Positions 1 to 6,635 of a stretch of 43,007 nucleotides of DNA are shown piece after piece. The position numbers were made by a program, and so were the translations under genes. The DNA comes from an uncultured Bacteroidales bacterium (lineage in GTDB: Bacteria > Bacteroidota > Bacteroidia > Bacteroidales > Muribaculaceae). The DNA is taken from assembly GCA_902786725.1 (NCBI GenBank), contig CADADP010000017.1, forward strand, positions 1-43,007, given 5' to 3'. A model generated the notes under the pieces. The model was given only the letters and a program-made list of their open reading frames with translations. It was not told the DNA's origin and did no database searches. Positions within the stretch are counted from its first letter, which is position 1. Each line of letters begins with the position of its first letter.

Positions 1-557
1 AATCAATTGGTTGTTTATGTGCTCACGAAAGTGTAACTTTGCAGACATATTTTTATTTATTAAATTGATTGTCACAAAGTTACTAAAACTTTCTGACATG
101 ACAAAGCCTCCGCTTGGGAAAGTAGAGGCTTTGCTATATGTTTTACAACATGTTACAACAAAAGGGTGCGCCATAATTATGACCCACCCTCTTCGCGCGT
201 CAGATAGTTACGGTAATGGGCCGGTATTTAGGCGGGAAATGTTGCGAATGGACAAGGTGGCTGTATTTGAACACAAATTGCCATAAATCACACGCAAATC
301 ATCGATAATTGATGGAAATAGGTCCAATAAGGCTGATAGGCTTATTGTGGCCAATAGGCTTGGTTTGGCTGTGTGGGTGTGGTTAAGTGTGGTGGCTGTG
401 CGCAAAAAAGCATCTTCCGCCCCGATGTGGGATGGAAGATGCTTAAGATTTTGTCTTGGCTGATAAGCTGCCGGTTTCAGAACATGCGGGCCGATAGATG
501 CCGGTTTCTTATGCCCGGCTGAATGTTGCCTACTGTCTGCTACCGGCGTCGTGCCTC
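1..557. other. Gene-free region left of secG
   Basis: I see no convincing gene here. There is a possible rightward promoter (TTG at 11-13, TAACTTTG at 34-41), a 9-bp hairpin at 102-133 with arms CAAAGCCTC and GAGGCTTTG, a second hairpin at 161-193, and the secG-side terminator at 404-444. An open frame of 91 codons starting at 11 overlaps the promoter and the hairpins and has no recognisable features, so it is not called. The stretch may encode a small untranslated RNA starting near 47, but nothing confirms that. Confidence 0.5.
404..444 (-). terminator. Rho-independent terminator of the secG operon
   Basis: The arms at 408-418 (AAGCATCTTCC) and 434-444 are exactly complementary over 11 bp. 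Read on the minus strand, the hairpin is followed by a run of six T. This is the strongest intrinsic terminator in the window. It lies downstream of secG, the last gene of the leftward operon. Confidence 0.85.
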
Positions 558-896
558 TTATTTTGCGGGCTGCGCGGGCTGTGCGGGAGCCGCGGGTTGC
601 GCGGGAGTCTCGAACGGAGTGGCCTGCTGCTCGGCTACGGGCAGTTGCTTAATCTGCGGTGCTGTGTTGATGAGTCGCGGAGCGATGAAGCACGAAAGGA
701 TGCTCATCACGCATATCGCTATTGCCAGCGTCCATGTGGCGCGCTCCACAAAAGTGGTGGTCTGGCGCACACCGCTCACTGCGTTGTATCCGCTCATGCC
801 GGACACGAGACCGCCGCCTTTCGACTTCTGGATGAGGATTATGCCCACGAGAAGCACCGAAGCTATCAGAATCAGAATTGATAAAATAACGTACAT
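558..896 (-). CDS. secG: Preprotein translocase subunit SecG
   Basis: This is the small accessory subunit of the SecYEG channel in the inner membrane, which helps SecA-driven export. The 112-residue product has two hydrophobic segments, at about residues 2-22 and 52-73. Between them lies the conserved SecG cytoplasmic loop IQKSKGGGLVSG followed by a short polar stretch. The C-terminus is rich in proline and alanine (repeats of the AQPA type), which is a common extension in Bacteroidota SecG. The gene is the last of a leftward operon, four bases after the TPR-like gene, and is followed by a strong terminator. The family assignment is secure from the loop motif, the two-helix topology and the length. 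Confidence 0.95.
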   Translation of the reverse strand: MYVILSILILIASVLLVGIILIQKSKGGGLVSGMSGYNAVSGVRQTTTFVERATWTLAIAICVMSILSCFIAPRLINTAPQIKQLPVAEQQATPFETPAQPAAPAQPAQPAK

Positions 897-900
897 GTGT

Positions 901-1677
901 CTATTGTTTTTTGTTTAAATATTGTTCGTTAACTATAATTTTCTTCAAAAATCTAATTTGGTCTGCAAAGTAAATACTTTTTTCTGGAAATTTCAAATTT
1001 ATGTTTTTAATAATTTCCAGTGCGCTCGAATATTTGCCCTGTGAAATGTAGAATTTAGCCAAACTTTCGCTCAGCATGGAGTCGTCTTTGTCGTCGGGGG
1101 AGCCGATGTCGGCCGCGGCAATCTGTGCCTTTTCTTCTTCGTCGATTACCGGTGTCATGGCCTGTACCGACGCCTCGCGCTCGCGTTCTTGCGAACTCTC
1201 GATAAATTGGTTGATAAGGCGGTCTTGCTCGCTTTGAGGCTGGGCCGGCTCGGTGCCACTGTCGCGCTCTTGGGCCGCCAGCACGTCGGCATAGTCGGGC
1301 ATGGGGTTGAAGATGGTGGCGCTCAGGGCGTCGATTTCTTTCTGGCTGGTGTTTCCGTATGAGGCAAGGAAACGGTCGATTGTGGTGTCGGTGTCGGGGG
1401 TCTCGGGCTCGGGCTCGTCGGGGTAAAAGTGTGCGAAATGCTTTGCGAAGCCATCGATTTGCAGGGCAAGTTCACGGCGGTCGGGTACCATGAGCGCCAC
1501 GCGCTCCACCAGGTCGTCGTTGCCATCAACGCCATTCTGCCTGAGGTAGAGCAGCGCCGGCAGCACGCAGTAGGGGTATTCACTGCTCCAGCGGTCCACT
1601 TCTTCGCGTGTTATGCGAGTTTGCGGGTCGTCGATTATCTCGAGCAGGCGGTGGGTTATGTTTTGTTCCTGTTTCAT
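901..1677 (-). CDS. TPR-like protein of unknown function in the lptE-secG operon
   Basis: The protein has 258 residues, no signal peptide and no membrane segment. Residues about 1-85 are helical with a WSSEYPYC-type segment. The middle (about 90-200) is acidic and rich in E, D, Q and P, so probably disordered. Residues about 204-250 look like a TPR-like helical pair (LAKFYISQGKYSSALEIIKN followed by FPEKSIYFADQIRF). A protein of this kind is commonly found between lptE and secG in Bacteroidales, but its function is not known to me. It starts 19 bases after lptE and ends four bases before secG, so it is translated from the same transcript. A scaffold role at the membrane is only a guess. Confidence 0.75.
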   Translation of the reverse strand: MKQEQNITHRLLEIIDDPQTRITREEVDRWSSEYPYCVLPALLYLRQNGVDGNDDLVERVALMVPDRRELALQIDGFAKHFAHFYPDEPEPETPDTDTTIDRFLASYGNTSQKEIDALSATIFNPMPDYADVLAAQERDSGTEPAQPQSEQDRLINQFIESSQEREREASVQAMTPVIDEEEKAQIAAADIGSPDDKDDSMLSESLAKFYISQGKYSSALEIIKNINLKFPEKSIYFADQIRFLKKIIVNEQYLNKKQ

Positions 1678-1696
1678 TGTCGGGGGGAGTGGGTGG

Positions 1697-2212
1697 TTAC
1701 CAGTTGCCCAGAGTGGCGTTGAATATGAGGTCGGTGAGGTCGTTGCAAATTTGGTTGCACAAGTCGTCTTGCACGTCGGTGAGCATCTGGTCGCTGTTGA
1801 AGTCGCGGTAGGCCGAGAATGTCTGTTCGCTGGTGAGTGCCGGGTTCTTGGCGTCGATGTAGTGTATTTTCACCTGAATAGTGAGTCTGGTCTGGCTGGC
1901 GTAGGCATCTTCGCGAACGGCTTGCGGGCTGAGCGAGTAGCCCGATATTTCACCTTCCATTCTCAAGTCGCTGTTGGGCGAGTCCACCACTTGCAGGCGT
2001 GTCTGCTGGCTCACCATGTCCTTGAGCTTGTTCTCAAAGAGCTGTTGCAGTGGAGGATAGACCAGCGCGGCGCGTATGGGGAAGTCGCTGAACGATATGG
2101 TGCGATACTTGCTGTAGTCGATGGCGGCACCGTTGAGCGTGTATTTGGGAATGCACGAGTTGCAAATCGTCATCATCGCCGCTATTGTAATGATTATTAT
2201 TGAGCGTTTCAT
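1697..2212 (-). CDS. lptE: LPS-assembly lipoprotein LptE
   Basis: LptE is the outer-membrane lipoprotein that plugs the LptD barrel and helps insert lipopolysaccharide into the outer leaflet. The 171-residue product begins with a lipoprotein signal (charged start, hydrophobic core, then Cys at residue 20 in CNSCIP). The mature part shows the Bacteroidota LptE pattern: IDYSKYRTISFSDFP near the start, a segment of about residues 55-75 ending in DMVSQQTRLQ, and LRMEGEISGYSLSP near residues 83-96. It starts 12 bases after the sigma-54 activator gene and is followed by the TPR-like gene and secG. The identification rests on these motifs, the size and a gene order well known in Bacteroidales. Confidence 0.9.
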   Translation of the reverse strand: MKRSIIIITIAAMMTICNSCIPKYTLNGAAIDYSKYRTISFSDFPIRAALVYPPLQQLFENKLKDMVSQQTRLQVVDSPNSDLRMEGEISGYSLSPQAVREDAYASQTRLTIQVKIHYIDAKNPALTSEQTFSAYRDFNSDQMLTDVQDDLCNQICNDLTDLIFNATLGNW

Positions 2213-2224
2213 GGGGCAGGGAGG

Positions 2225-3535
2225 TTATAGTCCGTATTCTTTGATTTTGCGATATAGGGTTCGCTCCGAGATGTTGAGCTCCTTGGCTGTTCGGTTGCGC
2301 ACTCCGCCATTGCGCTCCAGCGCGCGCACAATGGTTTCGCGCTCGGTGGCCTTGAGCGTTTTCACGTGCGGGTATCCCTCATCCACCGGCGTGGCTTGCA
2401 CCATCGATGCGTCGTGGCGCTCGTCACTGCTTACTATGGTTGACGTGCCTGGAGTGAACGAGCCCGTGTGCTGTTCGCCGAATTCGTCTGAGTCGAGTAT
2501 GTCCTCGGAGGGCATAGGCATGATTGGTGATGACTTTCGCTTAATGTCCATCACGCTGGTGCTGATGTGGGCGCGTTGCTGCGGGTGTGGTATGTTGCCG
2601 CTGCTCATCGTTTCCAGGTTTTCTTTCATGTTCTTTATCTCCTGCTGCAACTGGAAAATGAGTTTAAACAGCAGTTCGCGTTCGCGCGTGTAATCGAATT
2701 TCACGTCTTCGCGAAGCGCGGGCTTCAGGTTTTCGGTGTTTATTGGCAGATACTGGCGCACCACATTGTCGCTGATGGTGTTGCCGGCCTCGAACAGCGC
2801 TATCTGCTCCACCACGTTCTTCAACTGGCGCACGTTTCCGGGCCAGCGGAAACCGGTGATGGCGGCGCGAGCACTCTCGTCGTAGGTGACCGCGGCGGTG
2901 CGCCATTTCTCGGCGAAGTCGTTAGTGAACTTGCGTGTTAGTAGCCACACGTCGTCGCCGCGCTCGCGCAGTGGCGGCACATTGATTTGCACGGTGGAGA
3001 GGCGGTAGTAGAGGTCTTCGCGGAATTTGCCCTTCTTCACTTCTTCCACCATATCCTTGTTGGTGGCGGCCACGATGCGGATGTTGGTCTTCTGGACCGT
3101 GGATGAACCCACCTTGAGGTATTCGCCCACTTCCAGCACGCGTAGCAGACGGGCCTGTGTGGTAAGCGGCAACTCGGCCACCTCGTCCAGGAATATTGTC
3201 CCGCCGTTGGCTTCCTCAAAGTAGCCTTTGTGGGCCGAGATGGCACCTGTGAAGGCTCCCTTCTCGTGCCCGAAGAGCTCGCTGTCGATTGTGCCCTCGG
3301 GGATGGCTCCGCAGTTCACGGCAATGTACTTGCTGTGTTTGCGCAGGCTGTTGTCGTGGATAATCTTGGGAAACGATTCCTTTCCCGTTCCGCTCTCGCC
3401 TATCACGAGCACCGACAGGTCGATTGGAGCCACCTGCAGCGCGCGCTCGATGGCGCTGGTGAGCACCGGCGAGTTGCCTATGATGCTGAAGCGTTGCTTC
3501 ACTTGTAGTATCTTGTTCTGTGTTACGTTATCCAT
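2225..3535 (-). CDS. Sigma-54-dependent transcriptional activator without a receiver domain
   Basis: The 436-residue protein is an AAA+ activator of RpoN polymerase. Walker A (GESGTGKE) is at residues 46-53, the sigma-54 contact loop GAFTGA at 93-98 and Walker B (FLDE) at 115-118. The sensor region includes the RWPGNVRQL motif near residue 240. A Fis-type helix-turn-helix occupies the last ~40 residues and ends in SERTLYRKIKEYGL. Only about 15 residues precede the AAA+ domain, so there is no response-receiver or GAF sensor. Activity must be set by expression, by a partner, or by the ~110-residue linker (about 280-395). All catalytic and sigma-54 motifs are present, so it should be active. It heads the lptE-secG group and lies 56 bases after the acyltransferase gene. 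Its targets are not visible here. Confidence 0.92.
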   Translation of the reverse strand: MDNVTQNKILQVKQRFSIIGNSPVLTSAIERALQVAPIDLSVLVIGESGTGKESFPKIIHDNSLRKHSKYIAVNCGAIPEGTIDSELFGHEKGAFTGAISAHKGYFEEANGGTIFLDEVAELPLTTQARLLRVLEVGEYLKVGSSTVQKTNIRIVAATNKDMVEEVKKGKFREDLYYRLSTVQINVPPLRERGDDVWLLTRKFTNDFAEKWRTAAVTYDESARAAITGFRWPGNVRQLKNVVEQIALFEAGNTISDNVVRQYLPINTENLKPALREDVKFDYTRERELLFKLIFQLQQEIKNMKENLETMSSGNIPHPQQRAHISTSVMDIKRKSSPIMPMPSEDILDSDEFGEQHTGSFTPGTSTIVSSDERHDASMVQATPVDEGYPHVKTLKATERETIVRALERNGGVRNRTAKELNISERTLYRKIKEYGL

Positions 3536-3591
3536 TAGTTGAGAACGATTAATTCTGTGGGTATGTCTTTGTTGGCCGGTGGGTGTGGCGA

Positions 3592-4503
3592 TTACTTCTT
3601 GGTGCCGCGCAAGGCGTAGGTCTGCTGCTTGAGGAACGCGCCCAGTTCGTCGGGGGTGGTGTGGGTGGCAATCTCATCGGGCATTATGGGTTGGCCCACC
3701 GAGATGCGCATTTTGGAGCCGCGACGGCGGCCAAACACCTCTCGTGGCAGGCGCAGGGTGCGAAGTCGCCAGTCGATGAGTCCCAGAATGTTGAACAGCA
3801 GAGTGTTTCGGTCGTGGAAATATATCGGAATCACCGGCACACGCGCCTTCTGGATGATGCGCATCACGCTCGGCTGCCACGCACGGTCTTCGATGCGCAG
3901 GTTCCAGCGGAACTTCGACACCGCTCCGGCAGGGAAAAATCCCAGCGCGTTGCCCTCTTTCACGTGGCGCAAAGCCTGGGCTATGCCTCTCACGCTCACG
4001 GCGCGCTTCTTGGGGTCGTTGCTTGCCAGCGCGTCCACGGCGATGAAGTTTTGCCGCATGCCACTGATGTAGTTCAGTATCATGTTCACCATCACCTTGA
4101 AGTCGGGCCTATATTTGCCCACGAGCGCGATAAGCGCTATGCCGTCGAGAGCGCCCATCGGGTGGTTCGACACGGTGATGAAGGCGCCTTGTTTGGCTAT
4201 TTGTTCCAGCACCTGCTCGTTATCCACGTCGAGCGTCAGTTCCAGTTCCTTCAGCAGTCTGGCCGGGCAAGCCGGCCCTTTCTCTTTATATGCGAGGCTG
4301 TGAAGAGCGTTTATCTTGTGCAGGCCTAAAAATCTCATCAAGGCCTTGGTGAGGCGCTCCTTTCCCTTGAAAAACGGTGCCATGCGGCAGATGTCGTCGT
4401 AGTTGAGCACATCGGGGCGCGGCTCGTCGGTGTTGATGTCGGTGTGCAGTGGCTTATCGCTTGCTTGCTCTGCTTGGGCGGTGATGTTCTTTTCTTCTTC
4501 CAT
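3592..4503 (-). CDS. Lysophospholipid / glycerol-phosphate acyltransferase family protein
   Basis: The 303-residue protein belongs to the PlsC-like acyltransferases, which move an acyl chain onto a lysolipid or related acceptor at the inner membrane. The catalytic motif is SNHPMGALDG at about residues 131-140. It has five residues between His and Asp, a spacing I associate with the Bacteroidota/hemolysin-like branch rather than classic NHX4D PlsC. A second motif, FFPAGAVSKF, follows at about residues 214-223 and corresponds to the FPEG substrate-binding block. There is no obvious signal peptide. The acidic N-terminus (about residues 1-35) is likely flexible. The gene has its own Bacteroidota promoter with an overlapping palindrome and could also drive the operon downstream. 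The exact acceptor (lysophosphatidic acid, ornithine lipid precursor or other) cannot be read from the sequence. Confidence 0.8.
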   Translation of the reverse strand: MEEEKNITAQAEQASDKPLHTDINTDEPRPDVLNYDDICRMAPFFKGKERLTKALMRFLGLHKINALHSLAYKEKGPACPARLLKELELTLDVDNEQVLEQIAKQGAFITVSNHPMGALDGIALIALVGKYRPDFKVMVNMILNYISGMRQNFIAVDALASNDPKKRAVSVRGIAQALRHVKEGNALGFFPAGAVSKFRWNLRIEDRAWQPSVMRIIQKARVPVIPIYFHDRNTLLFNILGLIDWRLRTLRLPREVFGRRRGSKMRISVGQPIMPDEIATHTTPDELGAFLKQQTYALRGTKK

Positions 4504-4511
4504 TGTGCTTG

Positions 4512-4529
4512 TGTCAGTTTAGACTGACA
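4512..4529. promoter_or_regulatory. Palindrome at the acyltransferase transcription start (operator candidate)
   Basis: TGTCAGT and ACTGACA form a perfect 7+7 palindrome around a 4-base centre. It overlaps the last two bases of the -7 box and covers the predicted start of transcription. Position and symmetry suit a repressor operator. No T run follows on either strand, so it is not a terminator. Confidence 0.45.
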
Positions 4530-4558
4530 AAATTACATATTTGACTTGATTTTCACAA
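4528..4558 (-). promoter_or_regulatory. Promoter of the acyltransferase-secG operon
   Basis: On the minus strand, TTG at 4558-4556 is followed after exactly 20 bases by TAATTTTG at 4535-4528. This fits the Bacteroidota -33/-7 consensus. The start of transcription would be near 4521, about 18 bases before the ATG. Confidence 0.7.
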
Positions 4559-4628
4559 CCAAAACATGCGATTTATCATGCGCTTAAATAGGATTATGTG
4601 AAAAATATTGTAAAATTTACCATAAATA

Positions 4629-4660
4629 TTTGCAAAATGCCAATTCTTGTATTATCTTTG
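4629..4660 (+). promoter_or_regulatory. Bacteroidota promoter of the candidate RNA
   Basis: TTTG at 4629-4632 and TATCTTTG at 4653-4660 are 20 bases apart, a full match to the consensus. The predicted start of transcription (about 4665-4668) coincides with the first base of the inverted repeat of the candidate RNA. Confidence 0.75.
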
Positions 4661-4665
4661 CACTG

Positions 4666-4865
4666 TCTTTTTAACCCAAATCGGTCATTAAAATTTATGT
4701 CGGAACAAAAAATATATCGAGCAGATTGTTTGTGGCGGTGGCGAAGGCATAGTGGGCAATGTCAATACGCCGCCGTGGGCAAGATGCCGATAGAAGTTTG
4801 TTATGGCGTAAATAGCATTAATTCTACACTTTTTGCGGTCTAATGACCGATTTGGGTTTAAAAGA
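4666..4865 (+). ncRNA. Candidate structured RNA of about 200 bases closed by a 25-base inverted repeat
   Basis: Bases 4666-4690 and 4841-4865 are complementary over 25 positions with one mismatch. The inner 18 (AACCCAAATCGGTCATTA, 4673-4690) are perfect. A consensus promoter ends just upstream, so a transcript would begin with the 5' arm. Inside, GGCGGTG (4734-4740) pairs with CGCCGCC (4768-4774). The overall form is a long closing stem, an AU-rich open region and an inner GC-rich stem, which recalls 6S RNA; it is also the size of the Bacteroidales-1 RNA motif. There is no open frame and no clear terminator after 4865, so it may instead be the 5' leader of the gene at 4925. I could not match conserved core sequences of any family by eye. 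Confidence 0.5.
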
Positions 4866-4924
4866 GGATAGAGACAAGTGCCTAAAACCGATGTCAATTT
4901 TTAATTAATCATTAATCAGTTTTT

Positions 4925-5347
4925 ATGACCATGAGAAACACAGAAAACAAAAGTCGCCAGGAGCGCGACAAGGAATTTATGGAGATTTACCGGAGTGTAT
5001 TCAAGGAGTATCTTGCGGCCAACGTCCCCGACGCGCGCCTGCGCGCCATCAACTTCGCGTTGCAGAACGGCCGTCCACGCTATCACGTTGGCCTGGACCG
5101 CGCCATGCGCGTGGTGCCACTTCTGCTCAAGGGGTGTCAGTCGCCACTCAAGGCTCAATCGATGCAAGACCGCATGTGGCGCGAGATAGCCGCTAAGGTG
5201 GGGACGTTGCGCGCGGGCGATGAACTGGGGATTAAGCAGGCCATTGAGTTTGTGCTCACTCATTGCCGCGCCTCGCGCTTCTTTATCTCGGTGGGCTATG
5301 CCCGCCAGTTGGTGTCGCCTCGCCGCAGAAAACGATTGGTGGGCTGA
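4925..5347 (+). CDS. Small basic protein with a duplicated R-[YF]-x-[VI] motif, prophage-like
   Basis: The 140-residue product is basic and has no signal or membrane segment. It contains the same pattern twice: RPRYHVGLDRAMRVV near residues 49-63 and ASRFFISVGYARQLV near residues 115-129. Each consists of an Arg, two aromatic or His positions, a hydrophobic pair and an A-x-x-V/L helix. From memory this two-block layout resembles small uncharacterised proteins encoded in Bacteroidales prophage regions, but I cannot name a family. The C-terminus (SPRRRKRLVG) is strongly positive, which suits nucleic-acid binding. It is followed 48 bases later by another small prophage-like gene. A frame on the opposite strand overlaps it fully but lacks any coherent pattern. 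Confidence 0.6.
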   Translation: MTMRNTENKSRQERDKEFMEIYRSVFKEYLAANVPDARLRAINFALQNGRPRYHVGLDRAMRVVPLLLKGCQSPLKAQSMQDRMWREIAAKVGTLRAGDELGIKQAIEFVLTHCRASRFFISVGYARQLVSPRRRKRLVG

Positions 5348-5395
5348 CGCCAAGAAAAGAGATGTAAACGTTTCACGAATTAATAACCGAATATT

Positions 5396-5863
5396 ATGGA
5401 AAACACATCATTCAACTCGCTGTCCGCCACTGTGTTGGTGGACATTGGCAGGGTGCTTGCCGACATTCATGCCACAAGCGCCTATCTGTTTGCCGCAAGC
5501 GCCATAGGGTTTCGCCTCTCGTCGGACCAGAACCGTCTCATTACCGTGAAATTGCGTGAGGGTTTCGACGACCTTCTGCGGCGCATCTCAGGGTATGTGG
5601 CCTCGGCTGAATTCGGTGCCGAAACAGCAGCCATAACCTTGCGCGTGCCGCAACACTTGGGTTGTTCGCACGCTCTGGAGCAGACGGGCGATAGCGGCCG
5701 GGCCACCGCCTTGATAGCCGCAGCTGTGGAGAACACGCTCACGCAGTATGCGCTCATGTGCTTCTACGACCATGAGCCCCGGGCTACCGCCGCGGCCGGT
5801 ACCTATCGCACCGCGTGGCTACAGGCACGTGCACGCACTATGGTGCTGCTTTCGCGCCTCTGA
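5396..5863 (+). CDS. Hypothetical protein, possible prophage-type structural or adaptor protein
   Basis: The 155-residue protein is predicted mostly helical, with no signal peptide. It has a middle segment REGFDDLLRRISGYV, a short strand-like block (AITLRVP, near residues 80-86), then two long helices ending in TAWLQARARTMVLLSRL. The order of a helix, a short sheet block near an LxVP-type motif and two C-terminal helices matches a recurrent class of small proteins that I associate with Bacteroidales prophage-like loci. This is recollection of a pattern, not a database match. It forms a pair with the gene at 4925 and is followed by a hairpin terminator. A gene further on (7834-9300, minus) encodes a phage portal, which supports a phage origin for the group. 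Confidence 0.5.
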   Translation: MENTSFNSLSATVLVDIGRVLADIHATSAYLFAASAIGFRLSSDQNRLITVKLREGFDDLLRRISGYVASAEFGAETAAITLRVPQHLGCSHALEQTGDSGRATALIAAAVENTLTQYALMCFYDHEPRATAAAGTYRTAWLQARARTMVLLSRL

Positions 5864-5890
5864 CGGCGCGCGGCCCTTTACTGTGACTTG

Positions 5891-5930
5891 ACAGGCGCGA
5901 GCGGTACATTCAGATGCCGTTCGCGCCTGT
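5891..5930 (+). terminator. Hairpin terminator after the two small genes
   Basis: ACAGGCGCGAGCGG (5891-5904) pairs with 5917-5930 over 14 bp, with one G-U wobble and a 12-base loop. The tail is AT-rich (gatatatatttt) rather than a clean T run, so efficiency is uncertain. Confidence 0.6.
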
Positions 5931-5978
5931 GATATATATTTTAAGGTGGCAATTATCGCTTTCATGTAAAAAAATCAT

Positions 5979-5986
5979 TATCTTTG
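5979..5986 (+). promoter_or_regulatory. -7 box directly before the zinc-ribbon gene
   Basis: TATCTTTG lies only four bases before the ATG at 5991. The start of transcription should fall at or within a few bases of the start codon, so the message may be leaderless. The -33 element is weak here. Confidence 0.5.
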
Positions 5987-5990
5987 CACT

Positions 5991-6551
5991 ATGAAAGTTG
6001 TGTGCCCATATTGCGCCAAAGAACTTAACGTTTCGGAAACCGAGCTTGCCGAGCATGGCAACAGCATGGTGTGTCCGCAGTGCCTGATGCAGTTCCAGGT
6101 GAGCGGAAACGAGCAGGCGCTGGCCCGCCTACGCGAGAGTCGCTGCCAAGCCTCTCCCGCTCCACACCATAGCCCCGCGGTCGGCAATTACGTCTATTGC
6201 CCGCACTGCGGAAAACAACTGCCCGGCGACGGACTTAATTACTGCCCTTACTGCGGCAATATGCTCCGCGAGGCTGCCTACCGCGCCGCCGCCAATGCCG
6301 TGGCGCCGCCGCCTCTGCCTCAAGAGGCTTACGATGAGCAAGCCGCGCCCGATGAAATGAGGCTCAACGAGTTCGACTTTATCCACGCGTATCCCTACGC
6401 GCGCTCACATACATCGACGCGTCATGTGGAAAGTCGTCGTGAGCGTCGCCTGCGTCGCTTGGCCTATGTGCTCATCGCTCTGCTGCTGATGGCTATCGTG
6501 GCCCTTTTCGTGTTCATGGCCAAGAGCGAGGCGCCATTCGGGGCCGCCTGA
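5991..6551 (+). CDS. Zinc-ribbon protein with a C-terminal membrane anchor
   Basis: The 186-residue product has two predicted zinc sites. The first is CPYC at residues 5-8 with CPQC at 28-31. The second is CPHCGKQ at about 66-72 with CPYCGN at about 81-86. A proline-rich linker follows, then an acidic segment, then a basic patch (SRRERRLRRL), and a single hydrophobic helix at about residues 157-178. The basic patch predicts that the ribbons face the cytoplasm. Proteins of this build are common in Bacteroidales and have no fixed function; they may bind nucleic acid or protein partners at the membrane. The CPYC motif so near the start supports ATG 5991 as the true start, even though it is nearly on top of the promoter. 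Confidence 0.8.
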   Translation: MKVVCPYCAKELNVSETELAEHGNSMVCPQCLMQFQVSGNEQALARLRESRCQASPAPHHSPAVGNYVYCPHCGKQLPGDGLNYCPYCGNMLREAAYRAAANAVAPPPLPQEAYDEQAAPDEMRLNEFDFIHAYPYARSHTSTRHVESRRERRLRRLAYVLIALLLMAIVALFVFMAKSEAPFGAA

Positions 6552-6635
6552 ATCATGACATCAATAACATTAACCCGATATAAACTTAAACCCCTAATCA
6601 ATAGTAAAAACCACTAATCTTCAGTTTGTTCAACT

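Noticed and set aside
11-286. Open frame of 91 codons at the left edge
   Set aside because: It overlaps a consensus promoter and two hairpins, has no recognisable features and no codon pattern like its neighbours.
4666-4865. Invertible promoter or transposable MITE reading of the inverted repeat
   Set aside because: The promoter lies outside the repeat and would not flip. No target-site duplication is seen at the ends. No recombinase gene is nearby. A MITE is not excluded but is the weaker reading.
4916-5353. Minus-strand open frame opposite the small gene at 4925
   Set aside because: It gives a low-complexity His/Arg-rich product without recognisable pattern, while the plus frame has a duplicated motif and fits the gene order.
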